From the NCBI GenBank assembly GCA_963744305.1, contig CAVUTF010000013.1, positions 1 to 64,000 on the forward strand: a stretch of 64,000 nucleotides of DNA, in the 5' to 3' direction. Below the pieces are notes generated by a model. It was not told where the DNA came from and made no database searches. It was given only the letters and a program-made list of their open reading frames with translations. The translations under genes and the position numbers were made by a program. Below are positions 39,794 to 49,176 of this stretch, in pieces; the first letter of the stretch is position 1; each line of letters begins with the position of its first letter. Origin of the DNA: FEN-1219 sp963744305 (GTDB lineage Bacteria; Pseudomonadota; Gammaproteobacteria; Steroidobacterales; Rariloculaceae).

Positions 39794-41200
39794 ATGATCT
39801 CGATGCGGACTGCGGAAGCAGAAGCGCCTGTGAGGGCGGCCGAGACGCGAGGCGTGGAGCGGAACTCCGACGCTGCGCCCCTCGGTGCTGAGGTCTGCAC
39901 GGCGACATCTGGGCGAACGAAATCGGAAGAACCACGAGCGCTCATGGAGCGAGTGGTTGAACGCAGCAACATGAGGCTGGCGTATCAGCGAGTGGTTGAG
40001 AACAAGGGCGCGGCGGGTATCGATGAGATGCCGGTGTCTGAGCTCAAAGACTGGCTCGCAGTGCACTGGCCGAGCGTGAAGAAAGCACTGTTGGAAGGCC
40101 GATATTTACCGCAGCCGGTACGAAGAGTGGACATACCCAAGCCCACGGGCGGAGTGCGCACACTCGGAGTGCCGACGGTGGTGGATCGGCTGATCCAGCA
40201 GGCGCTGCATCTGGCTCTGCAACCGCTATTTGAACCGCAGTTCTCGGATCACAGCTACGGCTTTCGTCCGGGACGAGGGGCTCATCAAGCGGTGCGCACA
40301 GCGCAAGCGTACATCCGTGAAGGTAAGCGCTGGGTGGTGGACATCGATCTGGAGAAGTTCTTCGATCGGGTCGATCACGACGTGTTGATGGCGCGGGTGG
40401 CGCGGGGAGTCAGCGATGCACGCGTGCTGAAGCTGATCCGCCGGTTCCTGGAAGCCGGAATGATGCGAGCGGGAGTGATGGAGGGGCGAACGGAAGGCAC
40501 GCCGCAAGGCGGGCCGTTGTCGCCGCTGCTGTCCAACATCTTGCTGAACGATCTGGACCGGGAGCTTGAGAGACGAAGTCTCGCGTTCTGCCGCTACGCT
40601 GATGACTGCAACATTTACTTGGGCAGTTGCGCGGCGGGTGAGCGAGTGATGAGCGGGATCAGGGTGTTCCTCAAGGATACCTTGCACCTGCGAGTCAACG
40701 CACACAAGAGCGCGGTGGCGCGGCCCTGGGAACGGAAGTTCTTGGGGTTCAGCGTCACCGCGCAGCGCGACAGTCGCCTGCGGATTGCCAAGCAAAGCGT
40801 GCAACGGCTGAGGCAGCGAGTACGTGAACTGCTGCGCGCAGGGCGCGGCCAGTCGTTGCGCCACACCATTGAGAGGCTCAACCGGTTGCTGCGGGGCTGG
40901 ATCAATTACTTCCAGCTCACCCAGACTGGCGGTGTGTTGGTGGAACTGGATGGTTGGCTGCGGCGGCGGCTGCGCTGTGTGTTGTGGCGGCAGTGGAAAC
41001 GCCGGTTCACTCGGGCGCGCAAACTACGTGCCCTGGGACTGGCGGAGGATCGTGTACGGCTGAGCATCGGGAACGGTCGAGGGCCTTGGTGGAACGCGGG
41101 AGCGTCGCATCTGCACTTGGCTTTGCCCGCTACTTACTTCACGTCCATGGGGCTGGTCTCGTTGTTGCGCGAGCAGCAGCGCCTTCAGTGTGTTCGTTGA
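39794..41200 (+). CDS. ltrA: Group II intron reverse transcriptase/maturase
   Basis: A 468-residue intron-encoded protein without interruption. RT motifs are visible in order: PVRRVDIPKPTGGVRTLGVP, QFSDHSYGFRPGRGAHQAVR, WVVDIDLEKFFDRVDHDVLM, TPQGGPLSPLLSNILLNDLD (from about residue 236), the catalytic CRYADDCNIY (about 267-276) and WERKFLGFSV. The maturase X domain follows (RLNRLLRGWINYFQLTQT). No HNH endonuclease domain is present, as expected for class C. The stop codon at 41198-41200 abuts domain V. It should splice the intron RNA and reverse-transcribe it at new sites. The exact start among the Met codons at 39794 and 39803 is uncertain. Confidence 0.93.
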   Translation: MISMRTAEAEAPVRAAETRGVERNSDAAPLGAEVCTATSGRTKSEEPRALMERVVERSNMRLAYQRVVENKGAAGIDEMPVSELKDWLAVHWPSVKKALLEGRYLPQPVRRVDIPKPTGGVRTLGVPTVVDRLIQQALHLALQPLFEPQFSDHSYGFRPGRGAHQAVRTAQAYIREGKRWVVDIDLEKFFDRVDHDVLMARVARGVSDARVLKLIRRFLEAGMMRAGVMEGRTEGTPQGGPLSPLLSNILLNDLDRELERRSLAFCRYADDCNIYLGSCAAGERVMSGIRVFLKDTLHLRVNAHKSAVARPWERKFLGFSVTAQRDSRLRIAKQSVQRLRQRVRELLRAGRGQSLRHTIERLNRLLRGWINYFQLTQTGGVLVELDGWLRRRLRCVLWRQWKRRFTRARKLRALGLAEDRVRLSIGNGRGPWWNAGASHLHLALPATYFTSMGLVSLLREQQRLQCVR

Positions 41201-41271
41201 ACCGCCGTATGCGGAACCGCACGTACGGTGGTGTGAGAGGGCCGCGGGGGTAACCCCGCGCCCTACTCGAT
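41201..41271 (+). ncRNA. Group II intron domains V and VI
   Basis: Domain V is the hairpin formed by accgccgtatgcg and cgcacgtacggtggt around gaac, with the invariant CGTAYGCG-type stem. Domain VI follows as a stem of gggccgcgggg paired with ccccgcg and ccc around gtaa. The A at 41265, seven bases from the 3' end, is in the position of the branch-point adenosine. Confidence 0.8.
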
Positions 41272-41287
41272 TTTGAGGGGGGTAGCC

Positions 41288-42953
41288 ATGAGCAGCGTCG
41301 CGCGATGGCTCTTGATCTCGTCCGTGTGCGCCGCGGCCGCCTGCGAGCCAGCAACCGTCGCCGACGATCGCGACCGCCGTGCCGCCCGAAGCGAGCCTCG
41401 ACGGGCGCAGTGCGAAGCGCTGACGGAGGTGCGCAATCTCACGATCACTTCGGCGCGGCTCGTTTCTGCGACGGCGTCGACTCCGGTGTACTGCTACGCA
41501 AAAGGCGCGATTCCGCCCGGCATCACGTACCACGTGCAGCTGCCGCTGCCGAGCGCGTGGAACGGCCGTTTTTTGAAATGGGGCGACGGCACGAAGGACG
41601 GAGACTTGGACTTCGCCGACCACCGACTCGCCCAAGGCTACGCGGTCGCGAACAGCAACATGGGCCACGATGCGGGTGCCGAGCCCGGCGCCTGGTTCGG
41701 CTACGACAATCGCCAGGCGGAGATCGATTTCGCGTATCGCGCGGTGCATCTGACGGCGAACGCCGCGAAGAGCGTGATCGAGGCTTACTACGATCGCAGG
41801 CCCGACCATTCGTACTTCGAAGGCTGCTCGACGGGCGGGCGAGAGGGCCTCATGGAAGCGCAGCGCTTCCCGGACGATTTCGACGGTATCGCGGCGGGCG
41901 CCCCCGTGATGTTCTACCAGGAGCTCAACGCCGCCCATACTTGGCTGCTGCAACGGGTATTTCGCGACGGCTTTGCCGGCAATCTTGCATACGACGCGGA
42001 CGGCGACGGCAAACCGGAGAGCCTGCGCAAGCTCAAGATCCTGAACGACGCGGTGCTCGCGCAGTGCGACGCCAAGGACGGAATCAGGGACGGGGTAGTC
42101 GACTCGCCGCTCGCTTGCGGGTTCGATCCGGCTCGAGATCTCGCCGACAAGATGTGCGCGAGCGGCGTCGATGGGGACGATTGCTTCACGCCTGCGCAAC
42201 TGCAAACGATCAAGGATTTCTACAGTGGGCCGTACGACAGCGCCGGCGCATCGGTGCTGAAGGGCAGGGCGCTCGGCTCGGAGCTCGGCTGGACCGAGTA
42301 CGTGCCGCATGCGGGCAACGGCATGTTTCCCGGAGCATCTCTACAACGCGCGCGACCACACTGCCTTCCTGTTCTACGAGTCGGATCCCGGCGTTCCGGT
42401 GCCGCGCGCAAACGATTTGTCGTACACGCCGGACAAAGGCGCCTCGCCGCCCGAGTGGGCGTGGTGGGAGTTCGATATCGACGACGTCACTCACGGACGC
42501 GCGGACTTCATGCGGGAGCTCATGAACGCCGACGATCCGGATTTGACGCGCTACCTCGTCGGTCGCGGCGGGCGGTTGCTGCTGTGGCACGGCTGGAACG
42601 ATGCCGGCGCTCCGCCCGAGCCGACACTCGACTACTACAACGCCTTGGTGCAGACGACGTTCCGCGGCGACCTCGGCGCGACCCGCGATCGAGCGCGGCT
42701 GTTCATGTTCCCGGGAATGGGGCATTGCAGCGGCGGGCCCGGCCCGAACGAATGGGATCCGCTCGCGCCGCTCGTGCGCTGGGTCGAAGAGGGCATCGCG
42801 CCGGACGACGTCACGGCGGTCCACCGCACGGACGGAACGGTCGACAACGAGCGCCGCGTGTGCGCCTATCCGCAGGCGGCTCGCTATTCGGGGCCGGCCG
42901 GCCGCGCCGACGATCGCGCGAATTGGGTGGCCGCTAATTTCACTTGCGAGTAG
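41288..42953 (+). CDS. Tannase/feruloyl esterase family lipoprotein, one frameshift
   Basis: About 555 residues. The signal sequence ends CAAAACEP with a lipobox-like cysteine, so the protein is probably an outer-membrane or periplasmic lipoprotein. The catalytic serine lies in EGCSTGGREGLMEAQRFPDD (near residue 178); the acid is in LWHGWNDAGAPPEPTLDYYN and the histidine in FMFPGMGHCSGGPGPNEWD, each with the cysteine that forms the family's active-site disulfide. Members hydrolyse gallate, ferulate or chlorogenate esters, or terephthalate half-esters. One extra G near 42332 shifts the frame. The ATG at 41288 has gaggggggt as ribosome site, only a few bases after the intron end. Substrate class is inferred from family alone. 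Confidence 0.85.
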
Positions 42954-43003
42954 GGTCGACCGGAGCAGGAGGTTGCGAGCCGGGTACCCAGCCTAATGGG
43001 ATA

Positions 43004-43039
43004 CTGCCCACTTTTCGACCACCTCGAAAAGATGGGCAG
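43004..43039. other. Hairpin between the esterase and the methyltransferase-like gene
   Basis: ctgcccacttttcga pairs with tcgaaaagatgggcag around ccacc, with a small internal bulge. No T-run follows on either strand. It is 50 bases past the esterase stop, so it could slow or end transcription, or be another REP-type repeat (gggtaccc occurs just upstream). Confidence 0.45.
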
Positions 43040-43131
43040 GAAAAGTTGCATTCCGTTTTCCGCCGGCGTATCGTACGCCCCGCTCTAAGAACACGCGCAG
43101 TCATCTTTTCCTTGGGGGCCATCGTAGCTGC

Positions 43132-44581
43132 ATGCAAAGCGCGGCCGACTTTTTGCTTCACGAAATCGAGGCGTTCTGTCGCCACAGCGGCATTGCCGAG
43201 TCCACCTTTGGAAGACAGGCCGTCAATGACGGCAAGCTTTGCGTGCGCTTACGCGACGGCAAGGACGTCACGCTGGAGACCGCGAACAGGATCAGGACTT
43301 TCATCAGGGAGCGCCAGGCAGCGCCATCCGGCAATGGCAACGATCGCACTGAACAGGTCACAGAGGGCAAAACAACAATGAGCGAAACGACCTCGAAGCG
43401 CAAAGCATCCAAGGTATCGAGTAAGAAGGCGGCAGCGTCGGCCACGAGTGCGGTCGCCGCCGCGGATCGGCCGTTCCGCTTCTACGACAACCGCCAGAAG
43501 TACCTGGCCTTCGTGAATACGACGAACGAGAAATGGAAGGTTGCCGAGCGCGCAACACGGGAGCTCGCGCATCTGAAGCCGAATCCGCCCGCGCTGCGGC
43601 TGTTCGACGCCGGCATGGGCGATGCGACCGTGCTGAGCCACTTGATGCGGGCGATGCATCGCCGCTATCCGACCATGCCGTTCCTCATCGTCGGCAAGGA
43701 AATCAGCCTCGAAGATGTGCGCTTGTCGCTCGAGAAGCTGCCGGACCGCTTCATCGAGCATCCGTCCAGCGTCATCGTGATTACCAATTTGTACTACGCC
43801 GAAGCTCCATGGCTGCGGCCGCGCGACGTTAAACATGCCGCGGCGCTGAATTGGCGCGAGGTCGCGCTCGAAGGCAGCTCCTCCTACGAATACGGCGAGC
43901 AGTTGCGTGGAATCGATCCGATTCTCGTCGAAGGGTGGCAGGTCAAGTCGAGCGAGAAGACCGGCAATCCGATGTATGTCCGGCCGTCCGTCGTCGTGAT
44001 CTATCGCAAGGATCACTCGTTCTTGCTCGACAGCGTGATTCCGAAGCCAGGGCAAGTCGACGGCAACTACGATCTCGTGGTCGCCTCGCAGCCGTGGCGG
44101 GCCCGCATGAGCGCGCAATTCAAGGTCAGCAAAGTGCTGGCGCCGCTGGTCCGCAGCTTGGGTCCGGCCGGACGGCTGCTGGCCGTCCAATCGTGCGGCA
44201 AGGATCCGGCGCTCGAGATGGTGCACGAGGTTTGGCCCGACGAGGAGCCGTTCAAGGTGAATCGGCACGAGCTCATCAAAGTGCTGCGGCAGGAGCTCGG
44301 CCGCGACGCCCGCAACTTCAACTTCGTGTCGGGGTCCGACTCCAAAGCGATCTTCCGCTACGAGATGCACACGCTGCCGAGCGAAGTGCAGCAAAGCATC
44401 GGCACGTCGACGCTGTTCGCGGCGTGGAATGCATCGATCTATGTGAATCAAATCGAGGACGAGCGGCTCGAGCCGGTCATCACGTACGGGCGAGTATTTG
44501 CAATCGACGGCAAAGATACTGAAGAAGCACAGAGGGCTGTGGTTCAACGACGAAAGCTTCGTCATCTCCCGCAAGCAGTAA
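43132..44581 (+). CDS. SAM-dependent methyltransferase-like protein with small N-terminal domain, one frameshift near the end
   Basis: About 483 residues. Residues 1-65 form a compact helical unit (LLHEIEAFCRHSGIAESTFG, then RQAVNDGKLCVRLRDGKDVT) that resembles a small DNA-binding-type helix bundle. A charged linker (SETTSKRKASKVSSKKAAAS) follows, then a Rossmann methyltransferase-like domain with motif I LRLFDAGMGDATVLSHLMRA near residue 155 and later YDLVVASQPWRARMSAQFKV. An extra A near 44515 breaks the frame; corrected it ends ILKKHRGLWFNDESFVISRK and Q with a stop at 44579-44581. An internal ATG at 43378 could start a shorter form lacking the N-terminal unit. It is the first gene of the SAM/folate block, so it may be the methyl consumer; the acceptor is unknown. 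Confidence 0.62.
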
Positions 44582-44612
44582 CCGCGACCGCCGAACAAAG
44601 AAGACCAAACGC

Positions 44613-45524
44613 ATGCTCTCGAACGACGAGTTGAAAAACCAGATCATCGCGTTCTTGCGCGACTTCTCGATCGAAGCCACGTCGCACGACGCTGACAAGC
44701 TCGATTCGTTCGAGGAGGTCGTCAAGCCCGGCACCTGTGTCTACGTGGCACATCTCCCGGGGGTTCCGCTGCAGGAAATCGTCGAGCTCGCGGGACGCAT
44801 TCAGGAGCGAGGCTGGCGAGCGGTTCCGCACATCGTCGCTCGCAAGCTCGAGAGCCGAGCGCAGCTCGAGCAAGCATTGGCCGGCTTGAGAGAGCGGAAA
44901 GTGGACAACGCGCTCGTGATCGCGGGCGACCAGGCGATCGCGAAGCCCGCATTCAACAGCAGCCTCGAGGTGCTCGAGACGGACCTGTTCGGCAAGTATG
45001 GTTTCCGCGCCGTCGGTGTTGCCGGTCATCCGGAAGGCAGCGCGGCAATCGGCGAGGCGCGCGCGCAGAGCGCGCTGCTCGGCAAAGCGGCCTATGCGCG
45101 CACGAGCGGCTTGAATCTGTATTTCGCGACGCAGTTCGGATTTGATCCCGACGCGGTCGTGCGTTGGGAAGCCGAAACGTCCGCAGCCGGCGTTACCTTG
45201 CCGATCCATGTTGGTATGCCGGGACCCGCCTCGTTGCGCCAGCTCGTGAAGTTCGCAATGGTCTGCGGCATCGGTTCCTCGGCCCGCATGCTGACCTCGA
45301 GAACGGGCGCGATGGCAAACTTGCTTCGTACGCAAGCTCCGGACGAGCTGATCACTGCGCTCGCGAAGCATCGAGCAGCAAATCCGGCGTCGCGGCTCGT
45401 CAAGCCCCACTTCTTCGCTTTTGGTGGATTTCTCAAGACTGCGCGGTGGGTTACCGCCGCTATTTCCGGGCGGTTCGTCTTGAACGGCGACGGCACAGGC
45501 TTTCGAGTTGAAGACGTCAACTAA
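44613..45524 (+). CDS. Methylenetetrahydrofolate reductase-like protein (MetF family)
   Basis: A 303-residue TIM-barrel flavoprotein of the MTHFR family. Recognisable are the early glutamate in FSIEATS, PHIVARKL, the block VDNALVIAGDQAIAKPAFNS, VGVAGHPEGSAAIGEA, LYFATQFGFDPDAVVRWEAE and LPIHVGMPGPASLRQLVKFA. MTHFR interconverts 5,10-methylene-THF and 5-methyl-THF. The protein is divergent from E. coli MetF and may run in either direction, including oxidation of methyl-THF formed by demethylation. It starts 31 bases after the methyltransferase-like gene and is followed by metK, so it belongs to one transcript for methyl-group turnover. Confidence 0.78.
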   Translation: MLSNDELKNQIIAFLRDFSIEATSHDADKLDSFEEVVKPGTCVYVAHLPGVPLQEIVELAGRIQERGWRAVPHIVARKLESRAQLEQALAGLRERKVDNALVIAGDQAIAKPAFNSSLEVLETDLFGKYGFRAVGVAGHPEGSAAIGEARAQSALLGKAAYARTSGLNLYFATQFGFDPDAVVRWEAETSAAGVTLPIHVGMPGPASLRQLVKFAMVCGIGSSARMLTSRTGAMANLLRTQAPDELITALAKHRAANPASRLVKPHFFAFGGFLKTARWVTAAISGRFVLNGDGTGFRVEDVN

Positions 45525-45566
45525 TGGTCATTGGCCACGAATAGATCGACAACCAGGTAGGAAAAA

Positions 45567-46718
45567 ATGAGCAAGTCATATTTGTTTACTTCAGAGTCAG
45601 TGTCTGAAGGACATCCGGACAAGATTGCGGATCAAGTCTCGGACGCGATCCTCGACGCGATCCTCGCTCAGGAGCCGCGCAGCCGCGTCGCTTGCGAGAC
45701 GATGACGAAGACCGGCATGGTAATCGTCGCCGGCGAGATCACGACGAATGCCGTGATCGAGGTCGAGCACATCGTGCGCCAAACCGTGCTCGAGATCGGC
45801 TACGACCACTCGGACAAAGGCTTCGACGGCACCACTTGCGCGGTGTTGAACGGCCTCGGCAAGCAGTCTCAGGACATCGCTCAGGGTGTGGATCGCAAAT
45901 CTCCGGAAGAGCAAGGCGCGGGTGACCAGGGCCTGATGTTCGGCTATGCGACGATCGAGACCGACAGCTTCATGCCGGCCCCGATCATTTACTCCCACCG
46001 TCTCGTGGAGAAGCAGGCCGAAGTCCGCAAGAACGGCAAGTTGCCGTGGCTGCGGCCGGACGCGAAGAGCCAGTGCACGTTTCGCTACGAGAACAACAAG
46101 CCGGTCGGCATCGACGCCGTCGTCCTCTCGACGCAGCACAGCCCGGACATCTCTCTGAAGGACCTCCAAGAGGCGGTCATGGAAGAGATCATCAAGCCGG
46201 TGCTCCCGACCAAGTGGCTCGACAAGAACACGCAGTACCACATCAACCCGACCGGCCGGTTCGTGATCGGCGGGCCGATGGGCGATTGTGGTCTCACAGG
46301 CCGCAAGATCATCGTCGACAGCTACGGCGGTTTCGCCCGCCACGGCGGCGGCGCGTTCTCGGGGAAAGATCCGTCGAAGGTCGATCGCTCCGCGGCGTAC
46401 GCGGCGCGCTACGTCGCGAAGAACGTCGTGGCGGCGGGTCTCGCGGAACGTTGCGAGGTGCAAGTGTCGTATGCGATCGGCGTCGCAAAGCCCACGTCGG
46501 TGACGGTCGAAACCTTCGGCACGAACAAGGTGCCCGAGGAGAAGATCATCGCTGCAGTCAACAAGAACTTCGACCTGCGCCCGTACGGCATCATCAAGAT
46601 GCTCGATCTTCTCAAGCCGATCTATAAGAAGACCGCGTCGTACGGCCACTTCGGCCGCGAGGGCTTCAGCTGGGAGAAGACCGACCGGGTTGCGGCGCTC
46701 AAGGCCGACGCGAAGTAG
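45567..46718 (+). CDS. metK: S-adenosylmethionine synthetase
   Basis: A 383-residue protein of standard MetK length. Key blocks are SESVSEGHPDKIADQVSDAI near the N-terminus, the gating loop EEQGAGDQGLMFGYA, the P-loop-like GGPMGDCGLTGRKIIVDSYG and GGGAFSGKDPSKVDRSAAYA. It makes SAM from methionine and ATP as a tetramer in the cytoplasm. A ribosome site ggtaggaaaaa precedes the ATG. Its position between a MetF-like gene and the genes for SAH and adenosine removal makes a complete SAM regeneration set. No SAM riboswitch-like structure could be recognised in the 42-base leader. Confidence 0.97.
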   Translation: MSKSYLFTSESVSEGHPDKIADQVSDAILDAILAQEPRSRVACETMTKTGMVIVAGEITTNAVIEVEHIVRQTVLEIGYDHSDKGFDGTTCAVLNGLGKQSQDIAQGVDRKSPEEQGAGDQGLMFGYATIETDSFMPAPIIYSHRLVEKQAEVRKNGKLPWLRPDAKSQCTFRYENNKPVGIDAVVLSTQHSPDISLKDLQEAVMEEIIKPVLPTKWLDKNTQYHINPTGRFVIGGPMGDCGLTGRKIIVDSYGGFARHGGGAFSGKDPSKVDRSAAYAARYVAKNVVAAGLAERCEVQVSYAIGVAKPTSVTVETFGTNKVPEEKIIAAVNKNFDLRPYGIIKMLDLLKPIYKKTASYGHFGREGFSWEKTDRVAALKADAK

Positions 46719-46784
46719 GCCTAGCGATCTTCACGTCGAAACGATGCAGCGGTTGTTATCGAGCATAGCGGTGCGAGGGTAGGA

Positions 46785-47726
46785 ATGACGGCGTTAATTT
46801 GCGGGTCTGCGGCCTATGACAACATCATGGTGTTCGAGGACTCTTTCAAGAACCACATTCTTCCGGACAAGATCCACATCCTCAACGTGGCGTTTCTCGT
46901 GCCGAAGCTGCGCAGGGAGTTCGGCGGCTGCGCGACCAATATCGCTTACAACTTGAAGCTACTCGGTGAAAATCCGTTGCCGATGGCGACCGTCGGCCAG
47001 GATTTCGAGCCGTATCGGAAGTGGTTGAAGAAACACGGCATACGGCAGGACCACATCCGTGTTCTCGACAAAGTGTTCACCGCGCAGGCGTTCATTACGA
47101 CGGACCTCTCCTCGAATCAGATCATCGCGTTCCATCCGGGCGCGATGAACTTCTCCGAGAAGAACAAGGTTTCGGACGCGAAGGGTGTGAAGATCGGCAT
47201 GGTGTCGCCCGACGGCCGCACCGGCATGATCAAGCACGCGGAGCAGTTTGCGAAGAAGAAGATTCCTTTCATCTTCGATCCGGGCCAGGGCATGCCGATG
47301 TTCAACGGCGACGATCTGCGCAAGTTCATCGAACAGGCCACTTGGGTGACCGTCAACGATTACGAGTGGGAGCTCTTGAAGGATCGCACCGGTTGGGACG
47401 TGGCAGACATCACGTCGCGCGTCGATGCGTTGATCATCACGCTCGGCGGTAAGGGCTCGGAGATCCACACGAAGGGAAAGACCTACACGATTCCGGCCGT
47501 GACGCCGAAGTCGATCGAGGATCCGACCGGTTGCGGCGATGCGTATCGTGCCGGTTTGCTCTATGGATTGCTCAACGAGCTCGACTGGGAAACCACGGGC
47601 CGCGTGGCGAGCTTGCTGGGCTCGATCAAGATCGAGCACCAAGGCCCGCAGAATCACACGTTCACGCTCGACGGGTTCAAGAAACGTTTCAAGGCCGCAT
47701 TCGGCCAAAAATTACCAAGCAACTAG
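46785..47726 (+). CDS. PfkB-family kinase, probable adenosine kinase
   Basis: A 313-residue ribokinase-fold enzyme. It has the N-terminal substrate block FGGCATNIAYNLKLLGENPL, an ITLGGKGSEIHTKG strand, and the PfkB signature DPTGCGDAYRAGLLYGLLNE with the catalytic aspartate in GCGDAYRAG. Family members of this subtype are usually annotated as adenosine or general carbohydrate kinases. Sandwiched between metK and ahcY, it most likely phosphorylates the adenosine released by SAH hydrolysis to AMP, which pulls that reversible reaction forward. The ribosome site gggtagga precedes the ATG; ahcY starts nine bases after its stop. Confidence 0.88.
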   Translation: MTALICGSAAYDNIMVFEDSFKNHILPDKIHILNVAFLVPKLRREFGGCATNIAYNLKLLGENPLPMATVGQDFEPYRKWLKKHGIRQDHIRVLDKVFTAQAFITTDLSSNQIIAFHPGAMNFSEKNKVSDAKGVKIGMVSPDGRTGMIKHAEQFAKKKIPFIFDPGQGMPMFNGDDLRKFIEQATWVTVNDYEWELLKDRTGWDVADITSRVDALIITLGGKGSEIHTKGKTYTIPAVTPKSIEDPTGCGDAYRAGLLYGLLNELDWETTGRVASLLGSIKIEHQGPQNHTFTLDGFKKRFKAAFGQKLPSN

Positions 47727-47735
47727 GAGATAGAA

Positions 47736-49166
47736 ATGGCTAAGCAGGCACGGGCGCTTCGCTCCGTAAAACAGGGAGACTACTTCGTCAAGGACATCGC
47801 GCTCGCGGACTATGGCCGCGCCGAAATCGAGCTCGCCGAGCACGAGATGCCGGGGCTCATGGCAATACGCGCCGAGTTCGGGCCGAAACAGCCGTTGAAG
47901 GGCGCGCGCATCACCGGCTCCCTGCACATGACGATCCAGACCGCGGTCCTGATCGAGACGCTGCAGACGCTTGGCGCGAAAGTGCGTTGGGCGAGCTGCA
48001 ACGTGTTCTCGACCCAGGATCATGCGGCAGCGGCGATCGCCGCGCGCGGCACGGCGGTATTCGCTTACAAGGGCGAGTCGCTCGTCGAATACTGGGACTT
48101 CATCGACCGCACGCTCGACTGGGGCGACAGCAAGGGCCCGAACATGATCCTCGACGACGGCGGCGACGCGACACTGTTCGTGCATTTGGGCCACCAAGCG
48201 ACCAAGGATCCGAAGGTCCTCGACAAAAAGCCCGAGAGCGAGGAAGAAGAGATCTTGCTCGCGCAGCTCAAGAAGTCGCTCAAGAAGGACCCGAAGCGGT
48301 TCAAGACCATGCCCGGCGAAATTAGGGGCGTGTCCGAGGAGACGACGACGGGCGTGCATCGGCTCTACCAGATGCACAAGAAGGGCAAGCTGCTGTTCCC
48401 CGCGATCAACGTCAACGACTCGGTCACGAAGTCGAAGTTCGACAACCTTTACGGCTGCAGGCACTCGCTCGTCGACGGCATCAACCGGGCGACCGATGTC
48501 ATGTTGGCGGGCAAGATTGCCGTGGTCGCCGGCTACGGCGACGTGGGCAAGGGCTCGGCGCAGTCGCTGCGTGCTCAATCCGCGCGCGTGATGATCACGG
48601 AAGTGGACCCGATCTGCGCGCTGCAAGCTGCGATGGAAGGCTACACGGTGATGCGCATGGACGACGCCTGCAAGATCGGCGACGTGTTCGTCACGACGAC
48701 GGGCTGCGTCGACGTGATCACGGAGAAGCACATCAAGCAGATGAAGAACAACGCGATCGTCTGCAACATCGGCCACTTCGACAACGAGATCCAAATAGCG
48801 AAGCTGAAGAAGTACAAGTGGCAGGAGATCAAGCCGCAGGTGCACAAGATCACCCTCGCGCCGGGCAAGAGCATCATCCTGCTCGCCGAAGGCCGGCTCG
48901 TGAACTTGGGCTGCGCGACCGGTCATCCGAGCTTCGTAATGTCGAGCAGCTTCACGAATCAGACCCTTGCGCAGATCGAGCTCTTCACGAACACCGAGAA
49001 GTACCCGCTCGGCGTGTACGTGCTGCCGAAACATCTAGACGAAAAGGTGGCGCGTCTGCATCTGGAGAAGCTTGGCGTGCAGCTCGAGACGCTGAGCAAG
49101 GCGCAGGCCGACTATCTCAGCGTGCCGGTGACCGGGCCGTACAAGTCCGATCACTACCGTTATTGA
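47736..49166 (+). CDS. ahcY: Adenosylhomocysteinase
   Basis: A 476-residue enzyme, length typical of bacterial SAH hydrolases with the insertion loop seen here around KKPESEEEEILLAQLKKSLK. Other blocks are GSLHMTIQTAVLIETLQTLG, SCNVFSTQDHAAAAIAARG, the NAD-binding GKIAVVAGYGDVGKGSAQSL from about residue 256, and the C-terminal LTKAQADYLSVPVTGPYKSD-like tail ending SDHYRY. It cleaves S-adenosylhomocysteine to homocysteine and adenosine and so relieves product inhibition of methyltransferases. It follows the kinase gene with a ctaggagatagaa ribosome site. The frame is intact. Confidence 0.97.
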   Translation: MAKQARALRSVKQGDYFVKDIALADYGRAEIELAEHEMPGLMAIRAEFGPKQPLKGARITGSLHMTIQTAVLIETLQTLGAKVRWASCNVFSTQDHAAAAIAARGTAVFAYKGESLVEYWDFIDRTLDWGDSKGPNMILDDGGDATLFVHLGHQATKDPKVLDKKPESEEEEILLAQLKKSLKKDPKRFKTMPGEIRGVSEETTTGVHRLYQMHKKGKLLFPAINVNDSVTKSKFDNLYGCRHSLVDGINRATDVMLAGKIAVVAGYGDVGKGSAQSLRAQSARVMITEVDPICALQAAMEGYTVMRMDDACKIGDVFVTTTGCVDVITEKHIKQMKNNAIVCNIGHFDNEIQIAKLKKYKWQEIKPQVHKITLAPGKSIILLAEGRLVNLGCATGHPSFVMSSSFTNQTLAQIELFTNTEKYPLGVYVLPKHLDEKVARLHLEKLGVQLETLSKAQADYLSVPVTGPYKSDHYRY

Positions 49167-49176
49167 TCGCGATATG

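Larger units (their letters stand above)
39399..41271 (+). mobile_element. Group II intron, bacterial class C (IIC), apparently full length
   Basis: The 5' end gtgcgcc follows the consensus GUGYG, and the 3' end is cccgcgccctactcgat. The intron is about 1.87 kb, has its reverse transcriptase in domain IV, and ends with recognisable domains V and VI. Domain V (41201-41232) contains the CGC triad form found in class C rather than AGC. The insertion point directly after the T-run of a terminator hairpin is the classic target choice of IIC introns. The 395 bases before the protein gene hold domains I-III. The 3' exon starts tttgagggggg, the ribosome site region of the next gene. Ends are placed by consensus and could be off by one or two bases. 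Confidence 0.88.

Noticed and set aside
42960..43000. gggtaccc palindrome as an IS end or attachment site
   Set aside because: No matching inverted copy or target duplication was found at a sensible distance.
45525..45566. SAM riboswitch before metK
   Set aside because: The gap is only 42 bases and shows no stem set matching SAM-I, SAM-II or SAH motifs.
47712..49034. Minus-strand open frame of 440 codons opposite ahcY
   Set aside because: Antisense shadow of a highly conserved gene, with no recognisable domain.
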